A DNA stretch of 39,213 nucleotides from CAZUZD01 sp964624465 (GTDB lineage Bacteria > Planctomycetota > Planctomycetia > Isosphaerales > Isosphaeraceae), in NCBI GenBank assembly GCA_964624465.1, contig CAZUZD010000018.1, forward strand, positions 1 through 39,213, read 5' to 3'. Both the position numbers and the translations under genes were made by a program. The notes under the pieces are model-generated. The model did no database searches and was not told the DNA's origin. It saw only the letters and a list, made by a program, of their open reading frames with translations. Of the stretch, positions 15,731 to 24,077 are shown one piece after another. Position 1 is the stretch's first letter. The number at the start of each line of letters is the position of its first letter.

Positions 15731-16084
15731 GATCGGAGTCGCGGCAACGGCCGGGTGGGCGAGGCGTGGCTCAATCAGGCGTGCATCACGAACCGGGAGA
15801 ACGCCCACGATCGGTCCGGATCCCTGGCGGCAGCGGCACCGTTGGCGGCGGTCGCCCGGGGTCCCGGGGTTTTGGGGCCGCCGCAGGATTCGCCCTCGAG
15901 CGCTGGCGACCAGCGGGATTCGGCCATCCGTCCCGCGCTCGCCGTCCCGGTCGAGCCCCGGGGTACTTCCGCCCCCCTGGTTGGTCCCCATGGCCGCGCA
16001 GGTTCGCACGGTCCGCTCCCGCTCCTCGCGTCGCCTGGGTGGATTCGATCACGATCGTCCGGGCTGAAAAGGTGGTGTGCCCTC
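15731..16084. other. 354-nt spacer before the flippase
   Basis: The flippase frame is open through most of this stretch, but the translation is low-complexity (runs of Ala, Pro, Gly, Arg) and unlike any N-terminus of the family. I therefore treat it as a leader. No hairpin with a T-run and no clear promoter were found. Confidence 0.4.
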
Positions 16085-17680
16085 GTGTCTGGTACCGAGA
16101 ACAGTCTCTCGCAACCGTGCCTGAACTCGCTTGATCCACGCGACTCCGCGTCCCCCGCGCCGGCTGAGGGTCCCTCAGGACCTGATGCGAGGCCGGGCTG
16201 GTGGCGGAGCCGCCTGGATCGCTTGCAGAGCTCGGGGCTGGTCTACCGGCTGGCGCATGGCGCGTTCTGGTCCCTGGCCGGCACGGTCCTGGGGCGGGGT
16301 CTCACGTTCGCGTCCTACCTGTTCATCGCGCGATTGCTGGGCCGCGAGATCTTCGGCGAACTGGGGATCGTGCAGAGTACGATCATGATGTTCCAGGTGG
16401 TCGCCGGCTTCAGCCTGGGACTCACCGCCACGAAGTTCGTCTCCGAGTGCCGTCACCGCGACCCGGACCTGGCGGGTCGCGTGATCGCGCTCACCACCGC
16501 CTTCGCGCTGACGGCCGGGACGATCATGACGCTGCTCCTGGTCGGTGGCGCCGACCTGCTGGCCCGGTCGACCCTCAACGCCCCCGGGATGGCCGGGCCG
16601 TTGCGGATCGCGGCCATCCTCTTGCTCCTCGGGGCCCTGAACGGGGCCCAGACCGGTGCGCTCTCGGGGTTCGAGGCGTTCCGGGAGATGGCGCGGGTCA
16701 ACACCCTGACCGGCCTGGTGTCGTTCTTTGCCCTCGTCGGTGGCGCGTGGTGGGGCGGGCTCGACGGCGTGCTCTGGGGGATGGTGGCGGTGGCCGCCCT
16801 GACGGCCGTGCTGAATCGGTCGGTGATCCGGGAGTACCAGCGTCGAGACCGGATCCAGGTCCGGTGGCAGGATGGTTTCCGCGAAGTGGGCATCCTCTGG
16901 CAGTTCTCCTTGCCCGCCGTGCTGGGGTCCCTGGTCGTGGTCCCGGTGAACTGGGCATGCAATGCGTTGCTGGTCAACCAGCCCGACGGCTATGCGGAGA
17001 TGGGCCAGTTCAATGCCATGGCGAACTGGCGGGCGGTGCTGATCTATGTCCCGATGGTGATCAACCAGGTCGCCGTCCCGATCATGTCGTCCCAGTCCGA
17101 TCCCCGCGCGACGATGCGGATCGTCTTCAGCGTGATGGTGACGATCGCGTTCCCGCTCGCGGCGGGGGCGATGTTCCTGTCGTCCGAGATCCTGGGGCTC
17201 TACGGGCCTGATTTCGCCTCGGGAGCCAGCGTGCTGATCGGGGGCATGGCGATGCTCCTGTTCCAGTGCATCAGTGTCCCGATCATGTCGTCGCTCTGGT
17301 CGAAGGGGCGGATGTGGCTCTGCTTCGCGCTCAACGTCCTCTGGGGCGCGGTCATGCTCGGCTTCACGGCGGCGACGGTGAAGTCGTGGGGCGCCGATGC
17401 CGTGGCCTATGGCGGGGCCCTGGCGCACGCGGTGCAAACGCTCGTGACGTTCGGCCTGATGTCCGACGACGTGCCGCCGGGGATGTTGCGGCGCGTCGTC
17501 CTGTCGACCGCCCTCACCGCGGTCCTCGTCACGTCGAGCCTGGCCCTCTCGCCGGCGAGTCGCACGCTGCTGGCGCTCCCCGTGGTCGTCGCGACCGCAC
17601 TCCTGAGCGTGTTCGTGCTGGCCGATCCTCAGTTCCTGGCCCGAGCGCGCGAACTGCTGGGGAGGCGTCACGCCTCCTAG
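16085..17680 (+). CDS. Wzx-like polysaccharide flippase (MOP superfamily)
   Basis: A 531-residue membrane transporter with about twelve to fourteen hydrophobic segments, of the oligosaccharide-lipid flippase type. It would move undecaprenyl-linked repeat units to the periplasmic face. The homologous region begins around AHGAFWSLAGTVLGRGLTF, followed by LFIARLLGREIFGELGIVQS, the typical first two helices. No Met is available near this point. I chose GTG at 16085 because AGGTGG lies 9 nt upstream. It gives a ~48-residue hydrophilic N-terminal extension rich in Ser, Pro and Arg. A longer form starting at 15755 is possible but unlikely. The gene lies between the Wzy-like polymerase and the CDP-sugar cassette. 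Confidence 0.85.
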   Translation: MSGTENSLSQPCLNSLDPRDSASPAPAEGPSGPDARPGWWRSRLDRLQSSGLVYRLAHGAFWSLAGTVLGRGLTFASYLFIARLLGREIFGELGIVQSTIMMFQVVAGFSLGLTATKFVSECRHRDPDLAGRVIALTTAFALTAGTIMTLLLVGGADLLARSTLNAPGMAGPLRIAAILLLLGALNGAQTGALSGFEAFREMARVNTLTGLVSFFALVGGAWWGGLDGVLWGMVAVAALTAVLNRSVIREYQRRDRIQVRWQDGFREVGILWQFSLPAVLGSLVVVPVNWACNALLVNQPDGYAEMGQFNAMANWRAVLIYVPMVINQVAVPIMSSQSDPRATMRIVFSVMVTIAFPLAAGAMFLSSEILGLYGPDFASGASVLIGGMAMLLFQCISVPIMSSLWSKGRMWLCFALNVLWGAVMLGFTAATVKSWGADAVAYGGALAHAVQTLVTFGLMSDDVPPGMLRRVVLSTALTAVLVTSSLALSPASRTLLALPVVVATALLSVFVLADPQFLARARELLGRRHAS

Positions 17681-17919
17681 AATTGCGCCCGCGATTGCCG
17701 TAGAATCGGGCCGCTCCGTCGGCCTGGCCCGGGTGGAAAACCGAGTACTCGCCGGCCCTTCGGTTCGAGATTCCGGCTGCGAGCCCGGGGGGTCCGGCCC
17801 CCGGGGCGGACCCGACCGCACGGATGCGAGACCGGCCGCCCTGCCACGAGCCGGCGTGGCCCCCGGCGGCGAGTGTTCTCCTCCAGGAAAGTGCCATCTA
17901 GCGAGACCGGAGTGGCCCC

Positions 17920-18720
17920 GTGAGCGAGCGAATCAAGGCGGTCATCCTCTGCGGTGGTCAAGGCACCCGAATCCGGGACGTCGCCGACGATATCCCCAAG
18001 CCGATGATCCGGATCGGCGAACGGCCGATCCTCTGGCACATCATGTCGATCTACGCCCGGTTTGGTGTCAAGGATTTCGTGCTCTGCCTGGGGTACCGCG
18101 GCTGGACGATCAAGGAATTCTTCCTGAATTACGACGCCATCGTCTCGGACCTGACCGTCTCGCTCGGACGCCGCGACGAGACCGCGCATCTCGGGTCGCA
18201 CCCCGAGGAGGACTGGAACGTCACGCTCGCCGAGACCGGGCTGGCGTCGCAGACCGGGCACCGGCTCTTCCGGGTGCGCAAGTACCTGGAATCCTCCCCC
18301 CTGTTCTGCGTGACCTACGGCGACGGGGTGGCCGACGTGGACATCGATCGCCTGCTGGCGTTTCACCGCGAGCATGGCCGCGTGGCGACCGTCACCGGAG
18401 TGCGCCCCACCGGGCGATTCGGGGTCATGAAGCTCGACGAGGAGCACGGGCTGCCATTCGTCCGGGACTTCCATGAGAAGCCGCAGTCGGCCGAGGGCGT
18501 GATCAACGGTGGGTTCTTCGTGTTCGACCACCGCCTCTGGGATTACCTCTCGGACGAGCCGGGCGAGGTGCTCGAGCAGGCCCCGCTCCAGAAGCTCGCG
18601 GCCGCCGGCGAGCTGGTGATGTACGAGCACACGGGGTTCTGGCAGCCGATGGACACGTATCGTGAATACCGCTTGCTGAACGACATGTGGTCGGCGGGCA
18701 ACGCCCCCTGGCTGGGCTGA
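17920..18720 (+). CDS. rfbF: Glucose-1-phosphate cytidylyltransferase
   Basis: A 266-residue nucleotidyltransferase that forms CDP-glucose from CTP and glucose-1-phosphate, the first step to CDP-activated 6-deoxyhexoses. The nucleotide-binding signature is CGGQGTRIRDVADDIPKPM (residues 11-29) with the catalytic Lys at 27. VTYGDGVADVDI holds the metal-binding aspartates, and HEKPQSAEGVINGGFFVF and GFWQPMDTYREY are family blocks. The start is GTG at 17920 with GGAG 7 nt upstream. The length matches the RfbF family (about 257 aa). The next gene, 55 nt downstream, is the expected partner CDP-glucose 4,6-dehydratase. Confidence 0.93.
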   Translation: MSERIKAVILCGGQGTRIRDVADDIPKPMIRIGERPILWHIMSIYARFGVKDFVLCLGYRGWTIKEFFLNYDAIVSDLTVSLGRRDETAHLGSHPEEDWNVTLAETGLASQTGHRLFRVRKYLESSPLFCVTYGDGVADVDIDRLLAFHREHGRVATVTGVRPTGRFGVMKLDEEHGLPFVRDFHEKPQSAEGVINGGFFVFDHRLWDYLSDEPGEVLEQAPLQKLAAAGELVMYEHTGFWQPMDTYREYRLLNDMWSAGNAPWLG

Positions 18721-18775
18721 CCCGCGCTCGATGCGATGAATGGTGGCGTCCGCTCGATTGGTTCGAGAGCTGTCC

Positions 18776-19888
18776 ATGTTTAACGATGCGTTTGCGCAGC
18801 GAACCGTGCTGGTGACCGGCCACACCGGGTTCAAAGGGGCGTGGCTGGCACTCTGGCTCCGCCGGCTGGGAGCGCGGGTGGTGGGCTATGCCCTCGACCC
18901 TCCGACGGATCCGAGCCTGTTCGGCTCGTGCGGCCCGCAGCCGGTCGACGTGGACGTCCGCCGGGATATCCGGGACGGCGCGGCCCTGGAGCGCGTCGTT
19001 CGCGAGCAGGCCCCCGACTACATCTTCCACCTCGCGGCCCAACCGCTGGTCCGCGAGTCGTATCGATCCCCCCGGGAGACCTTCGAGGTCAACGTGATCG
19101 GGACCCTGGCGGTGCTCGAGGCCGTGCGGGCGGCCGCTCGCCCGTGCACGGTGCTGGGCGTCTCGACGGACAAGTGCTACGAGAACCGCGAATGGGTCTA
19201 CGGCTATCGCGAGTCCGACCCCCTCGGTGGCCACGATCCCTACAGCGCCAGCAAGGGAGCGATGGAGATCGCCTTCGCCTCGTTCCGCTCGTCATTCTTC
19301 CCTCCGGCCGAGGTGGCCAGGCACGGGGTCCGGATGGCGTCGGCGCGGGCCGGCAACGTGGTCGGTGGCGGTGACTGGTCGGCCGATCGGATCGTGCCGG
19401 ATGCCGTGCGGGCCTTGCTCCGGGGCGAACCCCTGGAGGTGCGCAACCCGGCGTCGATCCGCCCCTGGCAACACGTTCTCGAGCCGCTCTCGGGATACCT
19501 GGGCCTGGCGGCCAGGCTGGCGGCCCCTGGTGGCGAGGCCCTCTCGGGAGGGTGGAACTTCGGTCCGACGCCGGGGCTGGACTACAGCGTGGGCCAGGTG
19601 GCGGATGCGCTGGTCGCCGCCTGGGGTCATGGCACCTGGACCTCGCCCCCGCCCCGGGCGGATGCGCCGCACGAGGCTCGATTGCTGAAGCTCTGCATCG
19701 ATCAGGCCACCAGCGAGCTGGGTTGGCGACCGGTCTGGGACTTCGCCACGACCATCGAGCGAACCGCCCGCTGGTACCAGCGGACCGCCGAGGCGCGGCC
19801 ATCGTGCTCCGCGCTGGCAGCCTGCCAGGGGGACATCGAGGCGTACGAGGACGCCGCGCGCTCCAAGGGGCTGGCATGGACGAGCTGA
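18776..19888 (+). CDS. rfbG: CDP-glucose 4,6-dehydratase
   Basis: A 370-residue extended short-chain dehydrogenase that converts CDP-glucose to CDP-4-keto-6-deoxyglucose using bound NAD. The Rossmann motif is VLVTGHTGFKGAWLALWL (from residue 11) and the catalytic pair is Y156 and K160 in PYSASKGAMEIAF. YIFHLAAQPLVRESY and SARAGNVVGGGDWSADRIVPD are signatures of CDP-glucose 4,6-dehydratase. The ATG at 18776 was chosen; an upstream in-frame start at 18740 adds twelve non-homologous residues. The 3' end overlaps the next gene by 13 nt, so the two are coupled. No RfbH-type 3-dehydratase is present, so the product is probably not sent to 3,6-dideoxyhexoses. Confidence 0.93.
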   Translation: MFNDAFAQRTVLVTGHTGFKGAWLALWLRRLGARVVGYALDPPTDPSLFGSCGPQPVDVDVRRDIRDGAALERVVREQAPDYIFHLAAQPLVRESYRSPRETFEVNVIGTLAVLEAVRAAARPCTVLGVSTDKCYENREWVYGYRESDPLGGHDPYSASKGAMEIAFASFRSSFFPPAEVARHGVRMASARAGNVVGGGDWSADRIVPDAVRALLRGEPLEVRNPASIRPWQHVLEPLSGYLGLAARLAAPGGEALSGGWNFGPTPGLDYSVGQVADALVAAWGHGTWTSPPPRADAPHEARLLKLCIDQATSELGWRPVWDFATTIERTARWYQRTAEARPSCSALAACQGDIEAYEDAARSKGLAWTS

Positions 19889-20805
19889 ACGTCTGGCGGG
19901 GCCGGCGAGTGCTCGTCACCGGTGGCAGTGGCTTCCTGGGCCGTCACGTCCTCGACTTCGGGCGGCGCAGGGGCGTGCTCCTGTACAACCTGACACGCAG
20001 CGAGACCCCGATCGAGGGCGTGACCAGCGTGGCTGGTGACCTCCGCGATCATGCCTCGTTGCAGCGAGCGGTGGTCGAAACCCGTCCCGACGGGTTGCTC
20101 CACCTGGCGGCCGCCGGGGTCTCCAGCGCGGCGACGACGACGGAGCTGCTGGAGATCAATGCCGTCGGCCTCGACGTGTTACTCGCCGCTGCCGCCGCGC
20201 TCCCGAAGCCGCCGTCGGTCGTGGTGGCGGGCTCCGGATTCGAGTATGCCCCCCAACCGCGGGCCGTTCGTGAAACCGATCCGCTGGAGCCATTCACCGC
20301 CTACGGGCTCTCCAAGGCCGCTGCGGCCCTGGTCGCCGCCTACTACGCGCCCAGGCTCCCGATCACGCTGTTGCGCTTCTTCAGCCTCTACGGCCCTGGA
20401 GAACGCGAGCCAAGGCTCGCGCCCTACCTGATCCGTTGCAGCCACGACCGCACCCCGGTGGACCTGACCGCGTGCGAGCAGGTGAGGGATTACACCGCGG
20501 TCGGCGACGCCGCCGAGGGAACCTGGAGGGTACTGGCCCATCCCCCACAAGCGGCCGGGACCCTGCGGACCCTCAACCTCGGCACCGGCCAGCCGGTGAC
20601 GCTCCGCCAGTTCGTGGAAACGCTCGCCGGCCTGCTCACAGCGGCCGGGCATGCGCCCGAGCTGCGCTTCGGAGCGAAGCCCTATCGCGCCGGGGAGCCG
20701 ATGACGTACCTGGCGGACATCACGGCATTGCAACATGAGCTGAAGTGGTCCCCTCCCACGTCGATCGAGGAGGGGCTCCGGCAGATGATCGAGGTGAGCA
20801 GATGA
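19876..20805 (+). CDS. NAD-dependent epimerase/dehydratase (likely CDP-4-keto-6-deoxyhexose reductase)
   Basis: A 309-residue extended SDR. The cofactor loop is VLVTGGSGFLG (residues 12-22). The serine of the catalytic triad is in VVVAGSGFEYAPQPR, and the Tyr-Lys pair is Y143 and K147 in AYGLSKAAAAL. Family members include 4-epimerases and 4-ketoreductases of nucleotide sugars. Placed directly after rfbG (13-nt overlap) and before a cupin (4-nt overlap), it most likely reduces the C4 keto group of the CDP-sugar, perhaps after C3 epimerisation by the cupin. Abequose/paratose synthase-like and simple epimerase roles are alternatives. The ATG at 19876 was chosen; the frame is open upstream but runs inside rfbG. 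Confidence 0.82.
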   Translation: MDELNVWRGRRVLVTGGSGFLGRHVLDFGRRRGVLLYNLTRSETPIEGVTSVAGDLRDHASLQRAVVETRPDGLLHLAAAGVSSAATTTELLEINAVGLDVLLAAAAALPKPPSVVVAGSGFEYAPQPRAVRETDPLEPFTAYGLSKAAAALVAAYYAPRLPITLLRFFSLYGPGEREPRLAPYLIRCSHDRTPVDLTACEQVRDYTAVGDAAEGTWRVLAHPPQAAGTLRTLNLGTGQPVTLRQFVETLAGLLTAAGHAPELRFGAKPYRAGEPMTYLADITALQHELKWSPPTSIEEGLRQMIEVSR

Positions 20806-21212
20806 GTCACCTGGACGACGTCGCGTTGATTCCCCGAATGCGCCACGCCGACGAGCGAGGCTGGCTGCTCAAGGTCCTCAACGGGCAGGAACCGAATCTG
20901 CCGGCCATGACGGGCGAGGTGGACCTGGCCTCGGCCGTCCCGGGGCAGGTGCGCGGGAACCATTTTCACCATGCGGCCTCGGAGTGGTTCACGGTGGTCC
21001 AGGGCCAGGCCCGGGCCGTGCTGGCCGATCCGGATACCGGCAATCGCCGGGATTCGCGCCTCTGCGCCACCGAGCCGGTCTCCCTGTTCGTGCCGGCCGG
21101 AGTGGCACACGCCTTCCTCAACCCGGGTGATTCGGGCGAGTCCATGCTTCTGATCGCCGACGCCGATCCACTGTACGACCCGGCCGATACGGTCAGAATG
21201 GACCTCGCATGA
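20802..21212 (+). CDS. RmlC-like cupin, putative sugar epimerase
   Basis: A 136-residue single-domain cupin. The metal/active-site motif is VRGNHFHHAASEWFTVVQG, with H54, H56, H57 and E61 as candidate ligands, and a second motif reads VPAGVAHAFLNPG. The RGNH-H pattern resembles the C-terminal cupin of CapF and WxcM-type sugar isomerases, which act at C3 of 4-keto-6-deoxy nucleotide sugars. Start ATG at 20802 overlaps the SDR stop (ATGA) and has GAGGTG just upstream; its own stop overlaps the next ATG by 4 nt. I infer C3 epimerisation of CDP-4-keto-6-deoxyglucose. A non-catalytic cupin role cannot be excluded. Confidence 0.78.
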   Translation: MSHLDDVALIPRMRHADERGWLLKVLNGQEPNLPAMTGEVDLASAVPGQVRGNHFHHAASEWFTVVQGQARAVLADPDTGNRRDSRLCATEPVSLFVPAGVAHAFLNPGDSGESMLLIADADPLYDPADTVRMDLA

Positions 21213-22198
21213 CGCCCCTGATCTCGGTGGCGCTACCCGTCTACAACGGAGCCGACTACCTCGCCGAGGCCCTGGAAACCATCCTGGCGCAGGACTTCGA
21301 GCCCTTCGAGGTCGTCGTCTCGGACAACTGCTCGACCGATGCGACGCCGGCGATCCTGGCGGAATTTGCGGCCCGGGATTCCCGCCTCCGGGTGAGCCGT
21401 TCGGAGACGTTCCTCTCGCAGGCCGAGAACGTGAACCGCGCGGCGACTCTGTGCACGGCCGAGTTCGTCAAGTTCATGTGCCACGACGATCTGATGCGGC
21501 CCGACTGCCTGAGCCGGCTCTGGCAGGCGGTCGAGCGCACCGGCACCGACCGGGTCGGCCTGATCGGGCATGGCGCCAGCCTGCTGTTCAGCAACGGCCA
21601 CGTCGAGAGCCCCCAGCCCGCCACGGGGAGCGATCCCGTCAGCCTCCACGCCGGCCACGACGCCGCCCGTGGGGTCCTCGCCGGGACCCCGCCCCCGGCG
21701 TGGCCGGCCCTCACGACGGCGATGGTCCGCAAGTCAGCCTGGCAAGCCTGCGGGGAGTTCGACCCTCGGTTCGTCCACTTCGACGTCTTCTGCTGGATCC
21801 GCATGCTCGTCGACTGGGACCTGCTCAGCGTCGACCTGCCGCTCGCGACCATCCGCATCCATGGCGCTCAGGTGGCCTCCAATGTCCGCCGGAACCTGCG
21901 ATCGGTCGAGGACCACCGGCGGTTCTGGCCTGAGTACCTCGCCCGTTACGGCGGCACGCTCGGGCTCAGTGGCGGGATCAGGACGCGAATGCGTCTCAAG
22001 CCGTTCTCGATCGCGGGGACGGCGATCGCGGTCGAGCTGCTCAAGGGCCAACCGGCCACGGCCCTCGGCCTGATGCGACAGGTCCGACCCTCGTGGTGGC
22101 CGATCCTGCCCGCATTCGTTGCCCTGAGTTACCGCCGGGAACGCATCCGGACCCGGCAGCTCGCGACCGTCGTCCCCTACCACCAGATGTATCCCTGA
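21209..22198 (+). CDS. GT2 family glycosyltransferase
   Basis: A 329-residue GT-A glycosyltransferase. It begins ISVALPVYNGADYLAEALET, the canonical GT2 N-terminus, with SDNCSTDATPAIL for nucleotide binding and a metal-binding Asp pair in FMCHDDLM (D93-D94). After a variable middle it has LTTAMVRKSAWQACGEFDP and FDVFCWIRMLVDW, the acceptor-side segment. The C-terminal ~80 residues are basic with weak hydrophobic stretches. The start overlaps the cupin stop (ATGA), which makes it the last gene of the CDP-sugar cassette. It is therefore a good candidate for transferring that CDP-derived 6-deoxyhexose, though this is inferred from position only. Confidence 0.87.
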   Translation: MTPLISVALPVYNGADYLAEALETILAQDFEPFEVVVSDNCSTDATPAILAEFAARDSRLRVSRSETFLSQAENVNRAATLCTAEFVKFMCHDDLMRPDCLSRLWQAVERTGTDRVGLIGHGASLLFSNGHVESPQPATGSDPVSLHAGHDAARGVLAGTPPPAWPALTTAMVRKSAWQACGEFDPRFVHFDVFCWIRMLVDWDLLSVDLPLATIRIHGAQVASNVRRNLRSVEDHRRFWPEYLARYGGTLGLSGGIRTRMRLKPFSIAGTAIAVELLKGQPATALGLMRQVRPSWWPILPAFVALSYRRERIRTRQLATVVPYHQMYP

Positions 22199-22802
22199 CC
22201 CCCTCGCCCCGGGTGTGACCCTCGAGTGAGCCTGTCACCGCCTCCCCGACCCGCCCCGACCGAACGCCAGCCCACCCTCGGTCGACCCGATTCCGCCCGG
22301 TCTGGAAGCCAGTCCGAGTCGAGCCCGGCGTCCACGCCGGAGCGCCTCACCCCCTGGCTCCAGTTCCCTCGGCAGGGGCGCTGTCGGCCCCTTCGCAGTG
22401 GCGGGACGGCAGGGGGTTCTCAGGTCGGAGGGGCTGCCCCCGGGAGTGACTGGCTGAATCGCTGCCGCAGCCTCGTCCCGCGGCTCTCGCCATCCGGATG
22501 GTCCGAAGGCCTCCGCTCCCGGCGTCCGGCGGGAACTGGCTCGGGGCAGGCGCCGGAGTTGGCCCTCAACCAGAGTCCTCTCGGATGTGATCTTGTGGAC
22601 CTTCACCGTGACGCCCGAGCGTCCGGGTCCCAGGTCCGTGGGCCGAGTGCTCGTTCCCCATCGGGACGGAGAGTCGGCCGGAAGGATCGGCTCCAATGGG
22701 ATCTGGTCCTCGATCCACCTGCTGGCAGGCTGAGCCCCGACGAGGCTCTGGCGAGTCACTGAAACTTCTCCTGGATGGACCAGAGAAACGAGCTCGGTTC
22801 CG
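22199..22802. other. 604-nt intergenic region
   Basis: No gene is supported on either strand. The sequence is GC-rich, with one slightly AT-richer stretch in the last 50 nt before the next ATG (around 22760-22800). No hairpin followed by a T-run and no clear promoter boxes were found. Confidence 0.4.
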
Positions 22803-23981
22803 ATGAAACAGCCTGATCGCCAGTTCGAGGTTCCGTCGGGGGCGAACCGGACGGTCGTGGTCCACGGTGGCAACCGCGACCGCTACCAGATTCCCCTGGC
22901 GTTGCATGAGGGTCGGATCCTCAAGGCGTTCGTCACCGACATCTATTCGCGGCACATCCCGAGACGGTACGCACCCGCCCTGGACGGCGCGAGGATCCTG
23001 ACGCCGGCCCTGGCGGCCGCCTGTGCCGTGCTCGCGCGGGCGGGGCTCGCCTCGAAACGGCGCAAGGACCTGGCACTGAGCCGGGCGGCCAGGACCGAGG
23101 CCGCCGGCGACCCGGTCCTGGCCACGACCTACTACGCCTCGGAGGCCTTCCGGGAGGGCCCCGACCGCCCGCGCCGTCGCGGCCTGTTCCTGCTGCAGGC
23201 CGAGCCTCACAGCCTGCGGGCGATCCTCACCGAGGAGATCGAGCGGACGCCCTCGGCCGCGCGATCCCTGCGCGGCGAGTACGAGCTGGCACTGCCGGCC
23301 GCGGAACTGGAGGTGATCGCCGGCGAACCGGAGCTGGCAACGCACTGGATCGCGACCTCCTCGTTCTCGGCCGAAACCTATGCGGCCCGCGGCATCCCCC
23401 GGGAACAGATCGCAGTCGTCCCCTACGGCGTCGACCCAGCGACGTTCCCCGAGCGTGAGACACCCCCGACCGGCCCCTTCCGCGCGGCCTATGCCGGGTC
23501 GGTGATCCAGCGAAAGGGCATCTCGTACCTGCTGGAGGCGTGCCGACGGGCCGGTGTCGGGCTCACCCTGTATGCCCGCGGACCCGTCGACGCCGATCTG
23601 CTCCAGGGCCACGACGTCCAGGTGAAGACCGGTTTCACCGGCCTGGCGCTCGCCCGCGAGCTGCACCAGTACGACCTGTTCCTCTTCCCGTCGCTGGCCG
23701 AGGGGTTCGCGCACGTCGTCCTCGAAGCGATGTCGTGCGGGCTCCCGGTGGTGACGACGCCGAACACCTGCGGCCCCGACGTCCTGGAGGATGGCACGAG
23801 CGGCTTCCTGGTGCCGATCCGGGATGTCGAGGCGTTGGAAGCCAGGATCGCGTGGGGGAGGGCCAATCGGGCGGATCTGGCCGAGGTCGGCCGAAATGCC
23901 GCCACTCGAGCCCGCGAGCTCAGCTGGGCCCGATTCCGCGAGGGAGTGCGAGCCGCCTGCACTCGCGCCGGAGACGCTTGA
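22803..23981 (+). CDS. GT4 glycosyltransferase
   Basis: A 392-residue GT-B protein of family 4. The N-terminal half opens RTVVVHGGNRDRYQIPLAL, and the donor domain contains FRAAYAGSVIQRKGISYLLEA. The E-x7-E motif is in EGFAHVVLEAMSCGLPVVTT at about residues 300-308. The N-terminal half is unusual: long and Ala/Arg-rich between residues 60 and 170, with little resemblance to well-known members. The start ATG at 22803 fits the beginning of homology closely enough. No membrane helix is evident. The gene lies between two non-coding stretches and precedes another GT4 by 96 nt. Donor and acceptor are unknown. Confidence 0.85.
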   Translation: MKQPDRQFEVPSGANRTVVVHGGNRDRYQIPLALHEGRILKAFVTDIYSRHIPRRYAPALDGARILTPALAAACAVLARAGLASKRRKDLALSRAARTEAAGDPVLATTYYASEAFREGPDRPRRRGLFLLQAEPHSLRAILTEEIERTPSAARSLRGEYELALPAAELEVIAGEPELATHWIATSSFSAETYAARGIPREQIAVVPYGVDPATFPERETPPTGPFRAAYAGSVIQRKGISYLLEACRRAGVGLTLYARGPVDADLLQGHDVQVKTGFTGLALARELHQYDLFLFPSLAEGFAHVVLEAMSCGLPVVTTPNTCGPDVLEDGTSGFLVPIRDVEALEARIAWGRANRADLAEVGRNAATRARELSWARFREGVRAACTRAGDA

Positions 23982-24077
23982 AGTCTGGCCTCGGGCCGCT
24001 CAGTACCCTGGGGTTGCGGTCACCACCGCATTCATCACGCATCGACGGACTGGCATTTCCGAGAATCGGCCGGGACC

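Noticed and set aside
19876..20805. SDR after rfbG as abequose or paratose synthase
   Set aside because: Those act after RfbH-type 3-deoxygenation, and no RfbH is seen in the window. A C4 reductase working with the adjacent cupin fits the context better, although it is not proven.
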